DNA from: Terriglobia bacterium
GTDB lineage: Bacteria; Acidobacteriota; Terriglobia; Terriglobales; Acidobacteriaceae
DNA: 64,000 bases
Reading direction: 5' to 3'
Assembly: GCA_020072815.1 (NCBI GenBank)
Contig: JAIQGE010000007.1
Span: 62,001-126,000 of the forward strand
Shown one piece after another: positions 7,765 through 15,457 of the stretch (the first letter of the stretch is position 1; each line of letters starts with the position of its first letter). A model generated the notes under the pieces. That model saw only the letters and a list, made by a program, of their open reading frames with translations, did not search any database and was not told the DNA's origin. The position numbers were made by a program, and so were the translations under genes.

Positions 7765-8613
7765 TCACGATGCCACCGCTGCCTTGTCCGGAATAAAGCG
7801 TTTGGCCTTGAGCGCTTCCTTGTGGACTTCTTCAAAGGAAGGAATCTCATCGTCCCACTCCAGCAGCGTCGCCGTGGGGCCAACCCGCTCAATGGCTTTG
7901 GCGTAGAGCTCCCAGACCGGATCAATCACCGGGTGGTCATGCGTGTCCAGAATGTATTTTTCGTACTTGGAGTGGCCGGCGATGTGGATCTGGGCCACGC
8001 GGTCGGCGGAAACGCTGGTGAGATAATCCAAAGGATTGAAATTGTGGTTGCGCGAAGAGACGTAAATATTGTTTACGTCCAGCAGGATGCCGCAGTCGGC
8101 GTCTTCGACGACTTCATTCAAAAATTCCCATTCGGTCATCTGCGAGACGTGATATTCGGCGTAGCTGCTCACGTTCTCCACGCATATGGGGACTTCGAGG
8201 AAGTCGCGGGCCTCGCGGATCTTCTGCGCCGTCCGCTTGGCGGCTTCGAAGGTGTAGGGCATCGGGAGCAGGTCGTGGGAGTAACGTCCGTCCACGCTGC
8301 CCCAGCAGAGATGGTCGGTGAGCCAGGGGGTCTTGGTGCGCTTGACCAAGGTTTTGAGGCGGCGCAGGTGTTCGCGGTTCAGGGGCTCCGCCGAACCAAA
8401 ATACATGGAGACGCCGTGCTGCACCACGCGATAACGTTCCAGGATCTGGTCCAGCGTGTGCAGCGGGCGGCCGCCATCCACCATGAAGTTTTCTGAGATG
8501 ATTTCGAACCAGTCCACCACCGGCTTCTTCTCGAAGATGTGGCGGTAGTGGGGGATGCGGAGGCCGATGCCCACGCCGTAGTCGGTGTGGCCGTTGAAGC
8601 GATTAGCAGGCAT
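7765..8613 (-). CDS. MNIO-family (DUF692) iron-dependent RiPP-modifying oxidase
   Basis: This 282-residue TIM-barrel protein belongs to the DUF692/MNIO family (multinuclear non-heme iron-dependent oxidative enzymes, e.g. HvfB/BufB and MbnB). Visible family marks are GVGIGLRIPHYRHI, DWFEIISENFM, GVSMYFG, DHLCWGSVDG, VENVSSY, DVNNIYVSSRNH, QIHIAGH and LLEWDDEIPSF. The His, Asp and Glu metal ligands are present in these segments. Known members oxidise Cys residues of ribosomal peptides, often to copper-binding heterocycles. It lies 85 bp after the Cys-rich precursor gene and overlaps or adjoins the DUF2063 gene, the standard order. The start is the ATG at 8613, with a weak ribosome binding site. 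This would lower its expression relative to the precursor. Confidence 0.93.
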   Translation of the reverse strand: MPANRFNGHTDYGVGIGLRIPHYRHIFEKKPVVDWFEIISENFMVDGGRPLHTLDQILERYRVVQHGVSMYFGSAEPLNREHLRRLKTLVKRTKTPWLTDHLCWGSVDGRYSHDLLPMPYTFEAAKRTAQKIREARDFLEVPICVENVSSYAEYHVSQMTEWEFLNEVVEDADCGILLDVNNIYVSSRNHNFNPLDYLTSVSADRVAQIHIAGHSKYEKYILDTHDHPVIDPVWELYAKAIERVGPTATLLEWDDEIPSFEEVHKEALKAKRFIPDKAAVAS

Positions 8614-8638
8614 AAGTCAGGAATGAATGAGTCCGTTT

Positions 8639-8679
8639 AAAAAATTCAGAGGGCCAGGGGGCTTTCCCATCTGGCCCTC
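8639..8679 (-). terminator. Rho-independent-like attenuator between precursor and MNIO gene
   Basis: A perfect 9-bp stem (GAGGGCCAG at 8649-8657 with its complement at 8671-8679) encloses a 13-base loop. In the minus-strand direction it is followed by TGAA and six T (A run at 8639-8644). It stands directly after the precursor stop and before the MNIO gene. It would limit readthrough, giving more precursor than enzyme. Confidence 0.75.
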
Positions 8680-8698
8680 CGAGAGAGTGAGAGACCCG

Positions 8699-8980
8699 TT
8701 ACTTTTTCTTGGCTTCTTTCATTGGCTTGCCGTCGGTGCGGCATTCGCCCTTGCCTTTGCAGTCATTCTTGCCCTTGGTTTCCCCGCAGCCGCCTTTGCC
8801 TTTGCAGGAGTTCTTTCCTTTGCAGGAGTGTTTGTCAACCTTCTCTTTGGTGGCTTTCTTGCCGGAGTCGGCGGCCTTGGGCTTGTCGTCGCTGGTCTTT
8901 GCAGCAGCGGCGAGGCTTGTGCCCGCAACGAACCCAGTCAGTGCAGCGCCAACCAGCAGTGCGCGAATCGATTTCGTCAT
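8699..8980 (-). CDS. Cys-rich exported RiPP precursor, HvfA/bufferin-like
   Basis: This 93-residue peptide starts with the ATG at 8980, AAGGAG lying about 11 bases upstream. It begins with a signal peptide (MTKSIRALLVGAALTGFVAGTSLAAA) and a Lys/Asp-rich linker. Next comes a Lys/Gly region with five Cys spaced C-x5-C-x5-C-x8-C-x5-C in CKGKNS, CKGKGG and CKGKGE units, with a Lys-rich tail. This is the layout of low-complexity HvfA-type precursors modified by MNIO enzymes. The described HvfA cores use EGKCG-like motifs, while here the nearest are GKGGCG and GKGECR, so it is a variant. It is the first gene of the operon with MNIO, DUF2063 and DoxX. A copper-related role is inferred from the family, not from this sequence. 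Confidence 0.8.
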   Translation of the reverse strand: MTKSIRALLVGAALTGFVAGTSLAAAAKTSDDKPKAADSGKKATKEKVDKHSCKGKNSCKGKGGCGETKGKNDCKGKGECRTDGKPMKEAKKK

Positions 8981-9371
8981 ATTCAGTCAGTCTCCTTCGT
9001 TTAAGTGGTCTTACGTGTTGTCTGTTTCCGGGGGGCCTAGACTACACAACCGGCCTCGTTTAACGATCTTTCCGAGGTACGAAGGGCTATCAGGACTTAG
9101 ATTGCCTCTCGCTCCCTATTTTTCTCGGGCGCCGGCGCCAGCCTGGACAGGCAAACACAGACGAACCTGAGATTTTGGCCGAAGAAACGACCGGAAGATG
9201 GTATCACGGAGGTCAAATTTCGGGCGTCGGGGGAGCCGAAAGCATAACCTGGGCCTAGGTTTTTTCCCAAAAACCGTTTATTCTTAGTCGTTTGTCCGGG
9301 GCAGCCGAACCTACCCGGAACGCGCCCGGAAGCAGCAAGGGCCGTCACCCGTCCTCCAGAGGAGCTGTTTT
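8981..9371. other. Intergenic region between divergent RiPP operon and tsaC-like gene
   Basis: This gap of about 390 bp contains the precursor ribosome binding site (AAGGAG near 8993-8998 on the minus strand). It also has a small hairpin GGTTTTT...AAAAACC (9258-9275) and a GC-rich structured-looking tract at 9290-9365 with GGAAGCAGCA. The end has GAGGAG, which serves as Shine-Dalgarno for the TTG at 9372. No ORF, promoter pair or known riboswitch could be fixed with confidence. Confidence 0.5.
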
Positions 9372-10010
9372 TTGACTGCGGAAATCGTAAAAATCAATCC
9401 TGATAATCCTGACCCGCGCATGGTTTCGTATGTGGCTGACCAGATCAAAAAGGGCCAGGTCGCCGGCATGCCCACGGACACCTTCTACGGACTGGCCGCC
9501 GACCCTTTCAACCTGCACGCGGTGGACCTGATCTATGACGTCAAGTCCCGCAGCCGGCACAAGCCGCTTTCGCTGCTGATTGAGAGCGTGGAGCAGGCCG
9601 AATACCTGGCGCGCGACCTGCCGGAGGAGTTCTACGAGATCGCCCGCAAGTACTGGCCGGGCCCGCTGACCATCATCGTGAACGCGTCAGAACGGCTGCC
9701 GCTGAAGGTGACGGCCAATACCGGCAACGTGGCGCTGCGGTTGCCCGCCGCGCGCATTCCGGTGGAGGTGATCCGCGCCGCCGGGGTGCCGATTACCGCC
9801 ACGTCGGCCAACATCAGCGGGGCCAGCGAGTGCACCAGCGCTGACGGCGTCCGCCAGCAACTGGGCAAGCAGATTGGTTTGATCGTGGACGGCGGCCCCA
9901 GCCCGCGCGACGTGGCCTCCACCATCATCAACATGAGCGAGCCGGGCCGGGTGACCATCCTGCGCCAGGGCGCCATCCCGGAAAGTGAATTGCAGAAATT
10001 CCTGAATTAA
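9372..10010 (+). CDS. tsaC: Threonylcarbamoyl-AMP synthase, TsaC/YrdC/Sua5 family
   Basis: This 212-residue YrdC-domain protein makes L-threonylcarbamoyladenylate from threonine, bicarbonate and ATP for the t6A modification of tRNA. The family marks are GMPTDTFYGLAADP at about residues 32-46, KSRSRHKPLSLL, KYWPGPLTIIV, VALRLPA and SATSANISG-type PITATSANISG. The end is IVDGGPSPRDVASTIINM and ILRQGAI. The length fits the short TsaC type without a Sua5 C-terminal domain. The TTG start at 9372 is supported by GGAG 8 bases upstream; the next in-frame ATG (9420) would cut into the domain. The next gene overlaps its stop by one base. Confidence 0.93.
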   Translation: MTAEIVKINPDNPDPRMVSYVADQIKKGQVAGMPTDTFYGLAADPFNLHAVDLIYDVKSRSRHKPLSLLIESVEQAEYLARDLPEEFYEIARKYWPGPLTIIVNASERLPLKVTANTGNVALRLPAARIPVEVIRAAGVPITATSANISGASECTSADGVRQQLGKQIGLIVDGGPSPRDVASTIINMSEPGRVTILRQGAIPESELQKFLN

Positions 10011-10603
10011 TGGCCGCAAAGCGGAAGACAAAATGGCTGCTGGCGTTGCTGTTGGCCGCGCTGGCGTACTTGGGGCTAGTGTACTTTTTCGTGGTGCGCC
10101 GGGCGTCGGGCGATGAAGCCCGCCACGCCGACGTGATCGTAGTCTTTGGCGCCGCCGAGTATGCCGGACGCCCTTCACCGGTGTACCGCGCGCGGCTGGA
10201 CCACGCGGCCGAACTCTATCGCCACGGCATGGCTCCGCTGATCATCACCACCGGCGGCGCCGGCGCCGATCCCCGTTACAGTGAAGGCGAAGTTGGCCGC
10301 GACTACCTGAAGACGCTGGGCATTCCCGACCGCGCGCTCATCGCCGAGACGCAAAGCCCGGACACGGCAGCGTCGTCGCGACGCGTGGCCAACATCATGT
10401 ACGTGAACGGCATGCACTCCTGCCTGGCGGTGAGCGACGCCTACCATATCTTCCGCATCAAAAAGATGATGGGCCGCGAAGGGGTGACACAGGTCTATGG
10501 CGCTCCTCGCGCCAACTCCGTGCCGCAGACTTTTCTGAAACGCCAGGAAGCCGCATGGCATGAGATTGCCAGCTACACGATGTGGCTGATGCATATTTCG
10601 TGA
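10010..10603 (+). CDS. YdcF/SanA-type DUF218 membrane-anchored protein
   Basis: This 197-residue protein has one N-terminal membrane helix (KWLLALLLAALAYLGLVYFFVV) and a DUF218 domain. The domain is recognisable from ADVIVVFGA, YRARLDHAAELYR, PLIITTGG, SEGEVGRDYLKTLGIPD, ETQSPDTAASSRRVANIM and VSDAYHIFRIKKMM. The domain probably faces outside the cytoplasmic membrane. DUF218 proteins are linked to envelope and murein precursor homeostasis in a few bacteria, but the activity is not established here. Its ATG overlaps the upstream TAA (TAATG), so it is translationally coupled to the tsaC-like gene. Confidence 0.88.
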   Translation: MAAKRKTKWLLALLLAALAYLGLVYFFVVRRASGDEARHADVIVVFGAAEYAGRPSPVYRARLDHAAELYRHGMAPLIITTGGAGADPRYSEGEVGRDYLKTLGIPDRALIAETQSPDTAASSRRVANIMYVNGMHSCLAVSDAYHIFRIKKMMGREGVTQVYGAPRANSVPQTFLKRQEAAWHEIASYTMWLMHIS

Positions 10604-10621
10604 TAGAGCGAGAAGAAGAGA

Positions 10622-10652
10622 CGGCCGCGAATTTGCGCGAATGAGCGCGAAT
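10622..10652 (+). repeat. Short dispersed repeat, GCGAATTTGCGCGAAT type
   Basis: The tract contains three spaced GCGAAT units between the stop of the YdcF-like gene and the convergent DUF92 gene. It is another low-complexity repeat found immediately downstream of a stop codon. No second copy with the same unit was found in this window. Confidence 0.4.
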
Positions 10653-10666
10653 CCCAGCGGGACGTC

Positions 10667-11473
10667 TCAAAGATTCCAAACCATCACCCAGGCAATCCCC
10701 ACCGCGGTGGCCGTACCCAGCAGGTTGACGGCGTCATTGTTGAGCCAGCCGCGGCGTTCCAGCAGCGCGCCCAGCAGGCTATCCACCAGCGATCCCAGAA
10801 AGCCCGCGAGAACGATCGCCACCAAGAGGTGCGTGGGCACCAGTCCCAGCAGGCGTCCTGTGCCCGCGACGACCCCAGCGGCCAGCAGGGCAGCCGCCGT
10901 GCCATAGAGGCTGACGCCACCGTCCATGCCGGGTGGGACGGATTTCCAAGTGGTGATCAAGACCGTCTTGCCCGGGAAGGCCATGCCGATTTCACTGGAG
11001 CAGGTATCGGCCGCGGCTTCAGCCAATGCCGCCAGAGCCAGCACCGGCCAGACCGCAGGAGAAACTAAGGGAGCCACCGCGACGATGAGCCCCGCCACGC
11101 CCAGGTTGGCCATGACCTGGGAAGCTGAGCGCCCGCGCCGGTCATCTCTTTTTTGGACTTCGTTCAATTGAACTTCGTCGCCGTTCGGGTACTCGCCGCC
11201 GCGGAGTTGCCGTTTGCGGTCCGCGCCGGAACGGGTCGCCAACAGGGTTACGGCGAAGACCACTAGCAAGACCCAGAACATCGCAAGGTCGCGCGCCGCA
11301 AAGACCAGGGCGACGGCGAACCCGGCAAGCCCGCCGGAGGCGTCCACTCCGCTGGCCAGCCAGCCCAGAAGCGCGAAGGCCGTGGTGAGGCCCAGGGCAA
11401 TCAGGAGATGCCGGGCGACGGGCGCCGGTTGTGCGAGCCCAAGCCGGGCGTGATCGAGCCAGGCAAACACCAC
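10667..11473 (-). CDS. DUF92 family membrane protein
   Basis: This multi-pass membrane protein is of the DUF92 (TMEM19-like) family. The diagnostic parts are GVDASGGLAGFAVAL, RSGADRKRQL, the KRDDRRGRSASQVMANLG segment, AEAAADTCSSEIG and TTWKSVPPGMDGGVSLYGTAAA. The end is LAGFLGSLVDSLLGALLE and NNDAVNLLGT. About six to seven membrane helices are expected; the function is unknown. The GTG at 11473 is the conventional start. The frame is open upstream and encodes another membrane helix (DDWVALAAAAGLIVVFAWL). A CTG at 11539 lies 5 bases after GGAGGA, so the true start may be this CTG, adding 22 residues. Confidence 0.88.
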   Translation of the reverse strand: MVFAWLDHARLGLAQPAPVARHLLIALGLTTAFALLGWLASGVDASGGLAGFAVALVFAARDLAMFWVLLVVFAVTLLATRSGADRKRQLRGGEYPNGDEVQLNEVQKRDDRRGRSASQVMANLGVAGLIVAVAPLVSPAVWPVLALAALAEAAADTCSSEIGMAFPGKTVLITTWKSVPPGMDGGVSLYGTAAALLAAGVVAGTGRLLGLVPTHLLVAIVLAGFLGSLVDSLLGALLERRGWLNNDAVNLLGTATAVGIAWVMVWNL

Positions 11474-11588
11474 GATCAGGCCCGCGGCGGCAGCCAGGGC
11501 GACCCAGTCGTCAGGCTTGATTCGGCCAGTGGTAGCCAGCGTGGTCCTCCGGGAAAGCGGTCAAGTTGCGCGATGGTTGCATCATAAC

Positions 11589-11640
11589 TGTTAAATCGCC
11601 GCCTTCGCAGCGGCTGTTAAACTGCCGCAATCGCAGCTGC
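11589..11640 (+). repeat. Tandem duplication, 2 x 26 bp
   Basis: Two adjacent 26-bp units both begin CTGTTAAA and carry TCGCAG near the end; they differ at about six positions. They lie in the 364-bp gap upstream of the beta-propeller lipoprotein gene. The rest of that gap shows only the promoter listed next. Confidence 0.6.
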
Positions 11641-11746
11641 CCAATCGCTGCCGTCAATTCGATACGTTCGAAACAGCAGGCCCGTGCGGATTAAGGGGAC
11701 TACGCTGTGGCAAGCCGAATGTTATACGAAAATGCCGGGAACGTCT

Positions 11747-11774
11747 TTGCGCCGGGCGGATAACCCGCTACAAT
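11747..11774 (+). promoter_or_regulatory. Sigma70-type promoter for the beta-propeller lipoprotein
   Basis: TTGCGC (11747-11752), a 16-base spacer and TACAAT (11769-11774) lie about 64 bp before the ATG at 11838. The -10 box is strong and the -35 box is moderate. Confidence 0.5.
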
Positions 11775-11837
11775 GAATTCCTCGCAATAATCTCAGTTTA
11801 GTTCGTTCATCCCGGTAGGTCCGGTGGAGTCATCTTA

Positions 11838-13340
11838 ATGATCTCAAGAACCAAGGCCGTTTGGCTGATATTGCTGACGGCACTGACGGTAGCGCTGGTG
11901 GCCGGCTGCAATGACACGTTGCGGCAGTTCATTGTGCCGCTGCCTGCCCCGGGAGGCGACCCTTGCACTGGGTGCACCACGCACGCCGTGGTGTTGTCGC
12001 AAAATCCCGCGGGCAACGGCAGCATGATGCACATTGACGTCCTGGGTGACACCGAGGTGGGCATAGTTTCCACCGGTCCGAGCCCGGTGTTTTTCAGCAA
12101 GAACATCAACCGCGTCTTTATCACCAACAGCGACAAGACGGTCACCAGCTACATTGGCCTGCTGAGCAATGCGATCAATCCCAATATCGTCACGCTGCCC
12201 GCCACGGCCAGCGGGTCCATTGCGGGCGCGGCCAGCAGCACTGGCAATTTCTACTTGGCTGACAGCGTCAGCAGTGACGTGAGCGAGATTTCATCGAACT
12301 CGCTGGCGGTCACAGCCACTGTTACCGTGGGGAGCCAGCCGGTGGCGGTGGTGGGCGCCGCCAACAACAGCAAAATTTACGTGATCAACCACGGCAGCGA
12401 TAATCTCACAGTCATCTCCACTACGGACAACACGGTCCTTGGCAACATCGGGCTGGGCGCGGGTGCGCAGCCGGTGTGGGGCGTGATGAGTTCGGACGGC
12501 TCGCATGTTTACATCGTGAACCAGGGCAACGGCACGGTCAGCGCGATTGACACTCTCCTGGACATCGTGATCGCCAACATTCCCGTGGGTTTGTCAGCTG
12601 CGTCATCCCCGAACTTTGCCGTGTTTGACGGCAAGAACCAGCGGGTTTGGGTCAACAACACCGGCGACAACACTGTAAGCGTGATCAAAGCCAATGACAT
12701 TGATCTGGCGGCCGTTCCCCAGGTGCTGCCGCGCAAGATTACCGATATCATCCTTACCGCCGCGCCCACGTCCCTGACCGTGCTGGCCGACGGCACGCGC
12801 GCGTACGCCGCGTTGGGGGGATGCCCCGCTGGGACCAATCACATCAATCTTCTCGACGCAGCCCACCTTCCCCTTTGCACCGGCAACCGGGTCAGCGTGA
12901 TTGACGCCGTGGCGCTGCACGAATCGGGCATCATTACCGTGGCCCCGGGAGCGGTTTCCATAGATTCGGCCACCGATAGTTCGCGAGTGTATGTGGTGGG
13001 CGCGCATGATACCACCACCATCAAAGACAACATGCATAACCCGAGCTGCACCGTTGCCCCGTGCACCACCACCGGCGGAGGCTGCATCGCGCTGCCCTGT
13101 TTGCCGGGGCCGCCGCTTCCTGACAGGACGTTCTCCACGCCGTCCATGGACATCATCCGCACCGCGACCAATGCCATCTTCCATCCTCCGGTGGATGTCT
13201 CGGTCAGCAGCGTGCCGCCGAGTTTCCACACCCCGCAACAGGATTTCAACTGCGTAGCTGCCCTGGATCCCAACTTTAATAAGACGGTGCCGTTGCCGTG
13301 TCCGGCGCAGCAATCGTTCATGGTGCGGATGATTCCGTAG
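11838..13340 (+). CDS. YVTN-type beta-propeller lipoprotein
   Basis: This 500-residue lipoprotein has the signal MISRTKAVWLILLTALTVALVAGC with Cys at about residue 24. Repeated blades of the YncE/YVTN kind follow, e.g. VVGAANNSKIYVINHGSDNLTVIST, MSSDGSHVYIVNQGNGTVSAIDT, KNQRVWVNNTGDNTVSVIK and ADGTRAYAALGG. These predict a surface or periplasmic seven-blade propeller. The C-terminal 100 residues are Pro/Cys-rich (CTVAPCTTTGGGCIALPC) with no recognisable domain. GGTGGAG precedes the ATG. The likely role is protein-protein or ligand binding in the envelope. The gene is monocistronic, with its own promoter and terminator. Confidence 0.85.
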   Translation: MISRTKAVWLILLTALTVALVAGCNDTLRQFIVPLPAPGGDPCTGCTTHAVVLSQNPAGNGSMMHIDVLGDTEVGIVSTGPSPVFFSKNINRVFITNSDKTVTSYIGLLSNAINPNIVTLPATASGSIAGAASSTGNFYLADSVSSDVSEISSNSLAVTATVTVGSQPVAVVGAANNSKIYVINHGSDNLTVISTTDNTVLGNIGLGAGAQPVWGVMSSDGSHVYIVNQGNGTVSAIDTLLDIVIANIPVGLSAASSPNFAVFDGKNQRVWVNNTGDNTVSVIKANDIDLAAVPQVLPRKITDIILTAAPTSLTVLADGTRAYAALGGCPAGTNHINLLDAAHLPLCTGNRVSVIDAVALHESGIITVAPGAVSIDSATDSSRVYVVGAHDTTTIKDNMHNPSCTVAPCTTTGGGCIALPCLPGPPLPDRTFSTPSMDIIRTATNAIFHPPVDVSVSSVPPSFHTPQQDFNCVAALDPNFNKTVPLPCPAQQSFMVRMIP

Positions 13341-13363
13341 CCGGAATTTCCAGGCAAAAATGA

Positions 13364-13391
13364 AAAGGCGGCGAGAGCCGCCTTTCTTTTT
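13364..13391 (+). terminator. Rho-independent terminator
   Basis: A 9-bp stem, AAAGGCGGC with GCCGCCTTT (13364-13372/13377-13385), has a GAGA loop followed by CTTTTTC. It stands after the lipoprotein gene. The A-rich left flank lets it also serve the convergent chemotaxis operon. Confidence 0.9.
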
Positions 13392-13417
13392 CAAGACCGT
13401 TGCAAGGAAATGGAACC

Positions 13418-13909
13418 TTAAGAGGGACGCCGGTCCGCGCGGCGGCGGCGATTGTAGCGCATGGCGATGTTCATGAAGACGTGGCCGCTGTCAGTATCAA
13501 AGCACATGACCAGTGATTCCTGGTCCTCATTGCTCTTTTCCCCCAGTTCGTCCAGGTGGACCACCGGCGGATAGACCTTGAATTGAAAACCCTGGTCGTT
13601 GAGCGCGGTGACGGCGCTGCCGGTCACCATGTTGGCCAATTCGCACACGGTTTCGCGCGCTACCTCGTCGCTCACCTGCATCGGCGATCCGGACAGACGG
13701 CTGGCGACTTTGGCCGCGGTGGACGCATCAACGTCAAAAATGATGCGGCCTTCAATATCGCCCTTGATGGTCACCAGAGACGCAATGCCTTTGCGGCGAT
13801 ACGCATCTTCATCCATGGTGACCTCGCCGATGCGCGTGGTGGACTGCAAGGTCTCCGCCAGCACGGCGTCCGCCGCGTTGATGAACGGTTGAATCAGCTC
13901 CATTTTCAT
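13418..13909 (-). CDS. cheX: CheX-type chemotaxis phosphatase
   Basis: This 163-residue CheC/CheX/FliY-family protein dephosphorylates CheY-P. The catalytic ExxN motif is ETVCELANMVTG with Glu90 and Asn93. The N-terminal MELIQPFINAADAVLAETL and the GRIIFDVDASTAAKVASRL segments match CheX. Only one ExxN is present, as in CheX and unlike CheC. It is the last gene of the minus-strand chemotaxis operon, 4 bp after cheY, and no CheZ or CheC is seen in either array. The Arg-rich tail (RYNRRRRADRRPS) is unusual but short. Confidence 0.88.
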   Translation of the reverse strand: MKMELIQPFINAADAVLAETLQSTTRIGEVTMDEDAYRRKGIASLVTIKGDIEGRIIFDVDASTAAKVASRLSGSPMQVSDEVARETVCELANMVTGSAVTALNDQGFQFKVYPPVVHLDELGEKSNEDQESLVMCFDTDSGHVFMNIAMRYNRRRRADRRPS

Positions 13910-13913
13910 GGAC

Positions 13914-14351
13914 TCAGCTCTCCTGGGCGACCGCGGTGGTCACCACGGCGTCATCCCCCATCACATACTTGATCACTTCGTAGAGGATTTCCGCCTTCAC
14001 CGGCTTCTGCACAAAGTGGCGCGCGCCTTTTTGCAGCGCGGCGACGATGTTTTCCTGGTAGCCGACCGAAGACACCATGACAATGCGCGCTTCCGGGTGG
14101 GCGCGGACGATGCGTTCCGCGGCCTCAATGCCTTCCATCTGCGGCATGGTGATGTCCATCAGCACCATGTCCGGCGTGGCCCGGTCATACTCGGTGATGG
14201 CGGTGCAGCCATCGCCGGCTTCGCCCGCAATTTCACCGCCGAAGGCTTCCACCATCTTGGCGACGTTCTTGCGCGCGAAAACCGAATCATCTACCACCAG
14301 ATACCGGATCGGTTTGTGGTCCTTGCGAAGCAATAAGGGAAACTGGTCCAT
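13914..14351 (-). CDS. cheY: CheY-type response regulator
   Basis: This is a single receiver domain of about 145 residues. The acidic pair is VVDDS at 19-23, the phospho-acceptor is Asp66 (VLMDITMP), SS follows at strand 4, and Lys is in VQKPV. The ATG at 14351 was chosen because AAGGAG lies 8 bases upstream; an in-frame ATG at 14381 overlaps cheB. It lies between cheB and cheX in the operon. It probably carries output from the CheA at 15454-17538 to a motor or other target. No DNA-binding domain is present. Confidence 0.9.
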   Translation of the reverse strand: MDQFPLLLRKDHKPIRYLVVDDSVFARKNVAKMVEAFGGEIAGEAGDGCTAITEYDRATPDMVLMDITMPQMEGIEAAERIVRAHPEARIVMVSSVGYQENIVAALQKGARHFVQKPVKAEILYEVIKYVMGDDAVVTTAVAQES

Positions 14352-14377
14352 ATTCTCACTCCTTGCAACAACGTCTT

Positions 14378-15457
14378 TCATACTTGCACAGTCCTGTTCA
14401 TGCGTTCGGGATTGCAGTGAATCGCCAGCGAGTCCGCCAGCGCGTCCAGCGGCACCACCCGCGTGGCAAAGCCGCGTTCAATGGCCGCCTTCGGCATTCC
14501 GAAGACGACACAAGATTCTTCCGTCTGGGCAATGGTCATTCCGCCCGCGTCCTTGATCATACCCATGCCCGCGGCGCCGTCATCACCCATGCCGGTCATC
14601 AACACGCCGATGGCGCGGCTGCCAAACTCCGCCGCCACCGAGCGGAACAACACGTCCACCGACGGCCGATGCCCGTTGATGCGCGGCTCGTCGGTCAGCA
14701 CCACCGTGCCGGCCAGCGTCATGCGGCGAACTTTTACGTGGCGGTCGCCGGGACAGATCAGCACCCGGCCCGCCGTCAAAAGGTCGCCGCTCTGGGCCTC
14801 TTTCACTTCAAGGGCGCTGCATTCGTTGAGCCGCCGCGCAAACAGATCAGTAAATCCTTCCGGCATATGCTGCACCACAACAATACTGCCGGGAAAGTCT
14901 CCGGGCAATTTCGAAAGCAGGTACTGGAGCGCGTTGGGCCCGCCCGTGGAAACGCCAATGGCGACGATTTTGGTCGGATCCTTGCGCGAGCGGGGAAGCG
15001 GCTTTTTGGCCGGCCTGGCATCATCCATCGGAAGCACTTGCGGCCCGTTCCGGCGCTTGGCCTTGGACGCAGCCTTGATCTTGCTGATGAGGTCGTACGC
15101 AATCTCGTCCATGTGCGCGGACGCTGCGTCATGCGGCTTGGCCACAAAGTCGAACGCGCCCAGGGCCAGCGCCTTGAACGTTGCCGTGGCGCCTTCCGTG
15201 CTGAGGGCGCTGACCACGATGGTGGGCACGCGCGATTGCCGCATGATCTGGCGCAGCATTTCCATTCCGTCCATGCGCGGCATTTCCAGGTCCAGCGTGA
15301 TCACGTCCGGCTTGAGGTCGTGGACCTTCTTCAGCCCGAACGCGCCGTCCATGGCGGTGCCCACCACTTCAATCTCGTGGTCGCGCGCCAGGATTTGCGG
15401 TATCAGTTTCCGCATGAGCGCCGAATCGTCTACCACCAGTACGCGGACCTTGCTCAT
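14378..15457 (-). CDS. cheB: Chemotaxis methylesterase CheB (array 1)
   Basis: This 359-residue receiver-methylesterase demethylates or deamidates chemoreceptor glutamates after phosphorylation by CheA. The receiver has VVDDSALMRKL and Asp56 (TLDLEMPRMDG). The linker (120-165) is Lys/Arg-rich. The catalytic domain has Ser170 (GVSTGGP), His197 (QHMPEGF) and Asp293 (TGMGDDG). The ATG overlaps the cheA stop by four bases (ATGA), so translation is coupled. Length is normal. Confidence 0.96.
   Translation of the reverse strand: MSKVRVLVVDDSALMRKLIPQILARDHEIEVVGTAMDGAFGLKKVHDLKPDVITLDLEMPRMDGMEMLRQIMRQSRVPTIVVSALSTEGATATFKALALGAFDFVAKPHDAASAHMDEIAYDLISKIKAASKAKRRNGPQVLPMDDARPAKKPLPRSRKDPTKIVAIGVSTGGPNALQYLLSKLPGDFPGSIVVVQHMPEGFTDLFARRLNECSALEVKEAQSGDLLTAGRVLICPGDRHVKVRRMTLAGTVVLTDEPRINGHRPSVDVLFRSVAAEFGSRAIGVLMTGMGDDGAAGMGMIKDAGGMTIAQTEESCVVFGMPKAAIERGFATRVVPLDALADSLAIHCNPERMNRTVQV

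Noticed and set aside
9352-9371. Terminator CTCC-AGA-GGAG followed by six T
   Set aside because: The GGAG is better explained as the ribosome binding site of the TTG start at 9372, and the stem has only four pairs.
9290-9372. Possible SRP (4.5S) RNA, because of GGAAGCAGCA after a GAACC stretch
   Set aside because: The partner strand of the symmetric loop (CAGG) and a proper GGAA tetraloop stem are missing. No clear promoter-terminator pair was found. A covariance-model search would decide.
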